A stretch of DNA of 8,714 nucleotides from UBA6776 sp964636785 (lineage in GTDB: Bacteria; Bdellovibrionota; Bdellovibrionia; Bdellovibrionales; UBA1609): contig CAZWVK010000108.1 of assembly GCA_964636785.1 (NCBI GenBank), positions 1 to 8,714 on the forward strand, written 5' to 3'. The stretch's first letter is position 1, and the number at the start of each line of letters is the position of its first letter. This document shows, piece by piece, positions 6,541-8,714 of this stretch. A program made the translations under genes and the position numbers. Under the pieces are notes generated by a model. The model did no database searches. It was not told the origin of the DNA and was given only the letters and a program-made list of their open reading frames with translations.

Positions 6541-7625
6541 TCGTTCTTAATTTTAATAAGCCCGATGTTTTCTAGATCTCCGAGAAGGAATATCCAGATT
6601 TCATTGCCATTCATTTCAAATGAAGAAACCTCGTAGAATTCAATTCCGGAGTAAGAACTTTTAATGTCAGCAATGAGGTTCTTGTCGATTTGGATTGTAT
6701 TTTTAATCGTAAAATTATCTCCATTTCGAATCTCAATCAAATCGGCTTCGGAATTAACAGTAAGAAAGTCACCGTTTTTAAGTCGGATGATCCCATTGTT
6801 TTCCTTGTGCTCTGGCGGAGTGGTGTAATTTTTCAAATCGAATTTCGAACCTAAAAAGTTAAGAGGATTTCTCCTTACTCTTTCACCGGTTGCGCGATCA
6901 AAGAATTGGGTTTTTGCAATTTTACTTTCGCCTACGACCTCAATCGCTATGAGCTCTTCGCTAAAATGAATTCGCCCGTAATAATAAGAACCAGTTAAGT
7001 CGATTTCAATTTGAGGGCCGATGAGCTGCTGAGTGGTGAAGTCGAAGGCTTGAAGAATCAATATGCGACCACTGTAAAAGGATCTGAAATATCCTAATGT
7101 GCTGCTATTGCTCACTCTTACAAAGTCTAATTTCTCTCCTTCATAGTCCTCAACATTTGGTAACCTTACTGCGGCCTCCTGTTGAATCTGGCTTGCACTT
7201 ATTGCGAAAGCTTTTCGTGCAGCTTCAAACCCATCGATTCTTTGTGAAAGAGAAGACACATGGGCTTCGGAGATATAAAGGTCGAGAATCTCCGCATCCA
7301 GATTAATGAATTGAGCAAAATCGGAACTGGCCTGATAGGTTTCTTTGAGATCAAGAATGCTTTGGTAATCTGTGAATTCGGAGTACAAGAGGTTGCCCTG
7401 AACTCCGAAGGTGTCGAGTTGGTGACCTGAGTGAGATCCGTAAACGTATCCGAAGAATCGTGACCCTTCAGAGTCAAAGGCAAATGGCAATCCGCCTTCC
7501 GCAAAGGGCAGAAGCTTTGATGGATAATTGGAGTACTTGAGGTAAGAGTCGCATAGAGTGGCATTTGTGGTGATAGCAGCTGTTGCGATCAATGCCAAAA
7601 CACCTGCTTTAAGTATATTAGACAT
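6537..7625 (-). CDS. exported protein of unknown function, 362 aa
   Basis: No family is recognised. From ATG 7625 it has a clean signal peptide (K6, hydrophobic core 7-18, likely cleavage after TNA at 20-22), a single cysteine at 25 that is not in a lipobox, and a mature part in two halves. Residues 85-155 look helical with many Ala, Gln and Glu. Residues 165-362 repeat a pattern of strand, turn and strand with G-x-I-x-L and NGD-type turns (for example NGIIRLKNGDFLTV at 277-290, then DLIEIRNGDNF, then NEIWIFLLGD), suggesting several beta-propeller-like blades (inference). The frame is open to TTG 7649 and ATG 7643, but these sit at or upstream of the expected transcription start. ATG 7625 has AAGGAG 6 nt before it. 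It follows dnaE2 by 118 bp but has its own promoter. Its stop overlaps that of the 199-aa gene by 4 bp. Confidence 0.75.
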   Translation of the reverse strand: MSNILKAGVLALIATAAITTNATLCDSYLKYSNYPSKLLPFAEGGLPFAFDSEGSRFFGYVYGSHSGHQLDTFGVQGNLLYSEFTDYQSILDLKETYQASSDFAQFINLDAEILDLYISEAHVSSLSQRIDGFEAARKAFAISASQIQQEAAVRLPNVEDYEGEKLDFVRVSNSSTLGYFRSFYSGRILILQAFDFTTQQLIGPQIEIDLTGSYYYGRIHFSEELIAIEVVGESKIAKTQFFDRATGERVRRNPLNFLGSKFDLKNYTTPPEHKENNGIIRLKNGDFLTVNSEADLIEIRNGDNFTIKNTIQIDKNLIADIKSSYSGIEFYEVSSFEMNGNEIWIFLLGDLENIGLIKIKND

Positions 7626-7631
7626 AAGGTT

Positions 7632-7637
7632 CTCCTT
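7632..7637 (-). promoter_or_regulatory. Shine-Dalgarno deciding the 7625 start
   Basis: AAGGAG on the minus strand, 6 nt before ATG 7625. It rules for this start and against the in-frame TTG 7649 and ATG 7643. Confidence 0.7.
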
Positions 7638-7649
7638 AAGCATGCTCAA

Positions 7650-7677
7650 CTTATATAACCAATCTCATTTAAGTAAA
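7650..7677 (-). promoter_or_regulatory. sigma70-type promoter of the 362-aa exported protein
   Basis: On the minus strand TTTACT (7672-7677, four of six) and TATAAG (7650-7655, five of six) are 16 bp apart. Transcription would begin near 7643, leaving a leader of about 18 nt with the SD in it. The position shows that the gene need not be read through from dnaE2. Confidence 0.5.
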
Positions 7678-7743
7678 GCCGAAGCTAGCTTGTAGGGTGA
7701 ACTTGCTCCACTACAGAAAAAATTTCACACAGTGTCGCGGATT

Positions 7744-8714
7744 TTAATCCTTTAAAGGTTCAAGATGAGAGGCGCGGATGTTGATCACTCCGCCCTTCTT
7801 CTCGATCTGGCCAGTGATGCTCAATATAGGGTAAAAGATCAAATCCAAGCGATGCTTTTCATAAACTTGTGGAGTCAGTACCACATTGAATGAGCCCGTT
7901 TCATCTTCCATTGTTAAAAAAGAAAAACCTTTCGCCGTGGGTGGTCTTTGATGAAGAGCCATAAGGCCTGCGATATGAACCTTTCTTCCGCCGGGTGCCT
8001 TCTCAAGATCTTTGGCTGTTAAGAAGCGATGACCTTTGAGCTTGAGGTGTTCCCTAAAAAGATCCATGGGGTGTTTATGAAGAGAGTATCCTTTGGATTG
8101 ATACTCTCTATAAAGCTCTTCTTTATCACTTTCCTGTGGAAGAAGATGTTGGTCCGCCATTTCACTTTGAGTGAAGAAAAGACTTTTTGGATCGATATTT
8201 AAAGATTGGATCTTCCAAAGAGCCTGTCTTGGATTTAAATCAAATCCTTTCAAAGCTCCACTGGAGGCTAAAAGCAAAAGTGAGCGCTTAGACATTCGAG
8301 AGCGTTTTACAAAATCAGAAAAATCCTTAAAAGCTCCATTGGCATTTCTCTCCTCAATCATTTTTTTTATTTCCTCTTCACGAAGTCCATAAAGAGAGCG
8401 AAAGCCCAATCGAATCCATTTTTCTTTTGGGTTTGTATAGTCATATTCCGAAGTTTGCGCATCCAGATCCAAGAACTTAACCCCATGTCTTTGTGCATCT
8501 GCAATCAAAGCTCTGGGAGAGTAAAATCCCATAGGTTGAGAATTCAAAAGAGAACAAACGAAAACATCTGGGTAGTGGCATTTGATATAGCAGCTCGCAT
8601 AAGTGAGTAATGCAAAGCTTGCAGCATGGCTTTCTGGAAATCCATAAGAAGAAAATCCAACAATGGTTTGATAGATCTGCTCTGCATATTGAAGCTCAAT
8701 TCCATTGGAAAGCA
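7744..8714 (-). CDS. dnaE2: error-prone DNA polymerase III alpha subunit DnaE2/ImuC, C-terminal part (5' end beyond window)
   Basis: The last 322 residues of a polymerase normally about 1000-1080 aa long. The open frame runs through the window edge, so the internal ATG/TTG positions near 8547 are not starts. The first 55 residues contain the signature FPESHAASFALLTYAS and, further on, LLNSQPMGFYSP, both characteristic of DnaE-type fingers and especially of DnaE2. A helix-hairpin-helix region follows (GFRSLYGLREEEI to SSGALKGF). The C-terminus is an OB fold: RPPTAKGFSFLTMEDETG (as in DnaE2), a NVVLTP strand, and a closing GGVINIRASHLEPL. With ImuA and ImuB it would perform SOS-induced mutagenic translesion synthesis; neither partner, nor the catalytic aspartates of the palm, is in view. 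Assignment to DnaE2 rather than DnaE1 rests on the NSQPMGFY and AKGFSFLTMEDETG segments. Confidence 0.9.
   Translation of the reverse strand, partial: LSNGIELQYAEQIYQTIVGFSSYGFPESHAASFALLTYASCYIKCHYPDVFVCSLLNSQPMGFYSPRALIADAQRHGVKFLDLDAQTSEYDYTNPKEKWIRLGFRSLYGLREEEIKKMIEERNANGAFKDFSDFVKRSRMSKRSLLLLASSGALKGFDLNPRQALWKIQSLNIDPKSLFFTQSEMADQHLLPQESDKEELYREYQSKGYSLHKHPMDLFREHLKLKGHRFLTAKDLEKAPGGRKVHIAGLMALHQRPPTAKGFSFLTMEDETGSFNVVLTPQVYEKHRLDLIFYPILSITGQIEKKGGVINIRASHLEPLKD

Noticed and set aside
7199..7564. 121-codon minus-strand open frame inside the 362-aa exported protein gene
   Set aside because: Shifted frame of a gene with a clear promoter, SD and signal peptide; low-complexity Ser/Pro/Thr content typical of a shadow frame.
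7720..7743. rho-independent terminator after dnaE2
   Set aside because: A short ACA/TGT hairpin before six Ts has only three base pairs, too weak to call.
7749..7758. 10-bp palindrome CCTTTAAAGG at the end of dnaE2, as a terminator or operator
   Set aside because: It lies within the coding end, is AT-centred with no loop, and the nearest T-run is about 25 nt further on; it does not form a usual terminator.
8545..8547. apparent start of a separate 267-aa protein
   Set aside because: The frame continues upstream to the window edge with strong DnaE2 homology, so this is an internal TTG (Leu) codon.
1..8714. CRISPR array, tRNA, rRNA or mobile element
   Set aside because: No regularly spaced repeats, no cloverleaf or CCA-type end, no transposase and no terminal inverted repeats were seen.

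Overview
This 8.7 kb window is a densely packed piece of a bacterial chromosome with moderate to low GC. It holds nine protein-coding genes on both strands. I see no RNA gene, insertion sequence, CRISPR array or phage module. A didermic (Gram-negative) envelope is suggested by signal-peptide proteins, a DUF3187-type protein of outer-membrane character and the diaminopimelate pathway. Together with a dnaE2 (imuC) mutagenic polymerase and a DUF2914 membrane protein, this would fit a Bdellovibrio-like lineage (Bdellovibrionota). That placement is a guess from gene content and cannot be proven here.

Layout. (1) 56-625 (+) is a small FMN nitroreductase. It overlaps tail to tail with a minus-strand pair, a MAPEG-family membrane protein (611-1012) preceded by a polytopic membrane protein with a C-terminal DUF2914-like domain (1022-2134). 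These two are spaced for translational coupling. (2) 2164-2844 (+) is an alpha/beta-hydrolase of the phospholipase/carboxylesterase family, divergent from the DUF2914 gene across 29 bp. (3) 5823 down to 2833 (-) is a three-gene unit: dapF (diaminopimelate epimerase), a PaaE-type flavin/2Fe-2S reductase that overlaps dapF by ATGA, and a DUF3187-like exported protein. (4) 5941-6540 (+) is a small unrecognised exported protein. (5) 7625-6537 (-) is an unrecognised exported protein of 362 aa with a good promoter, Shine-Dalgarno (SD) and signal peptide. (6) 8714-7744 (-) is the C-terminal third of DnaE2/ImuC, cut by the window edge.

How they fit together. dapF supplies meso-diaminopimelate for lysine and peptidoglycan. 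The reductase is a generic electron-delivery protein whose oxygenase or desaturase partner is not in the window. DnaE2 belongs to SOS-type translesion synthesis. All three convergent neighbour pairs overlap at their 3' ends (15, 12 and 4 bp), and no clear rho-independent terminator separates them. Several true starts are internal to the longest open frame. SD spacing, promoter position and signal-peptide shape fix them for the reductase (5038), the 362-aa protein (7625) and, less firmly, the DUF3187 protein (3930).

I found no convincing previously undescribed multi-gene system. The best leads are the dapF-reductase-DUF3187 unit, an alternative-hairpin-capable leader before dapF, and the two orphan exported proteins.
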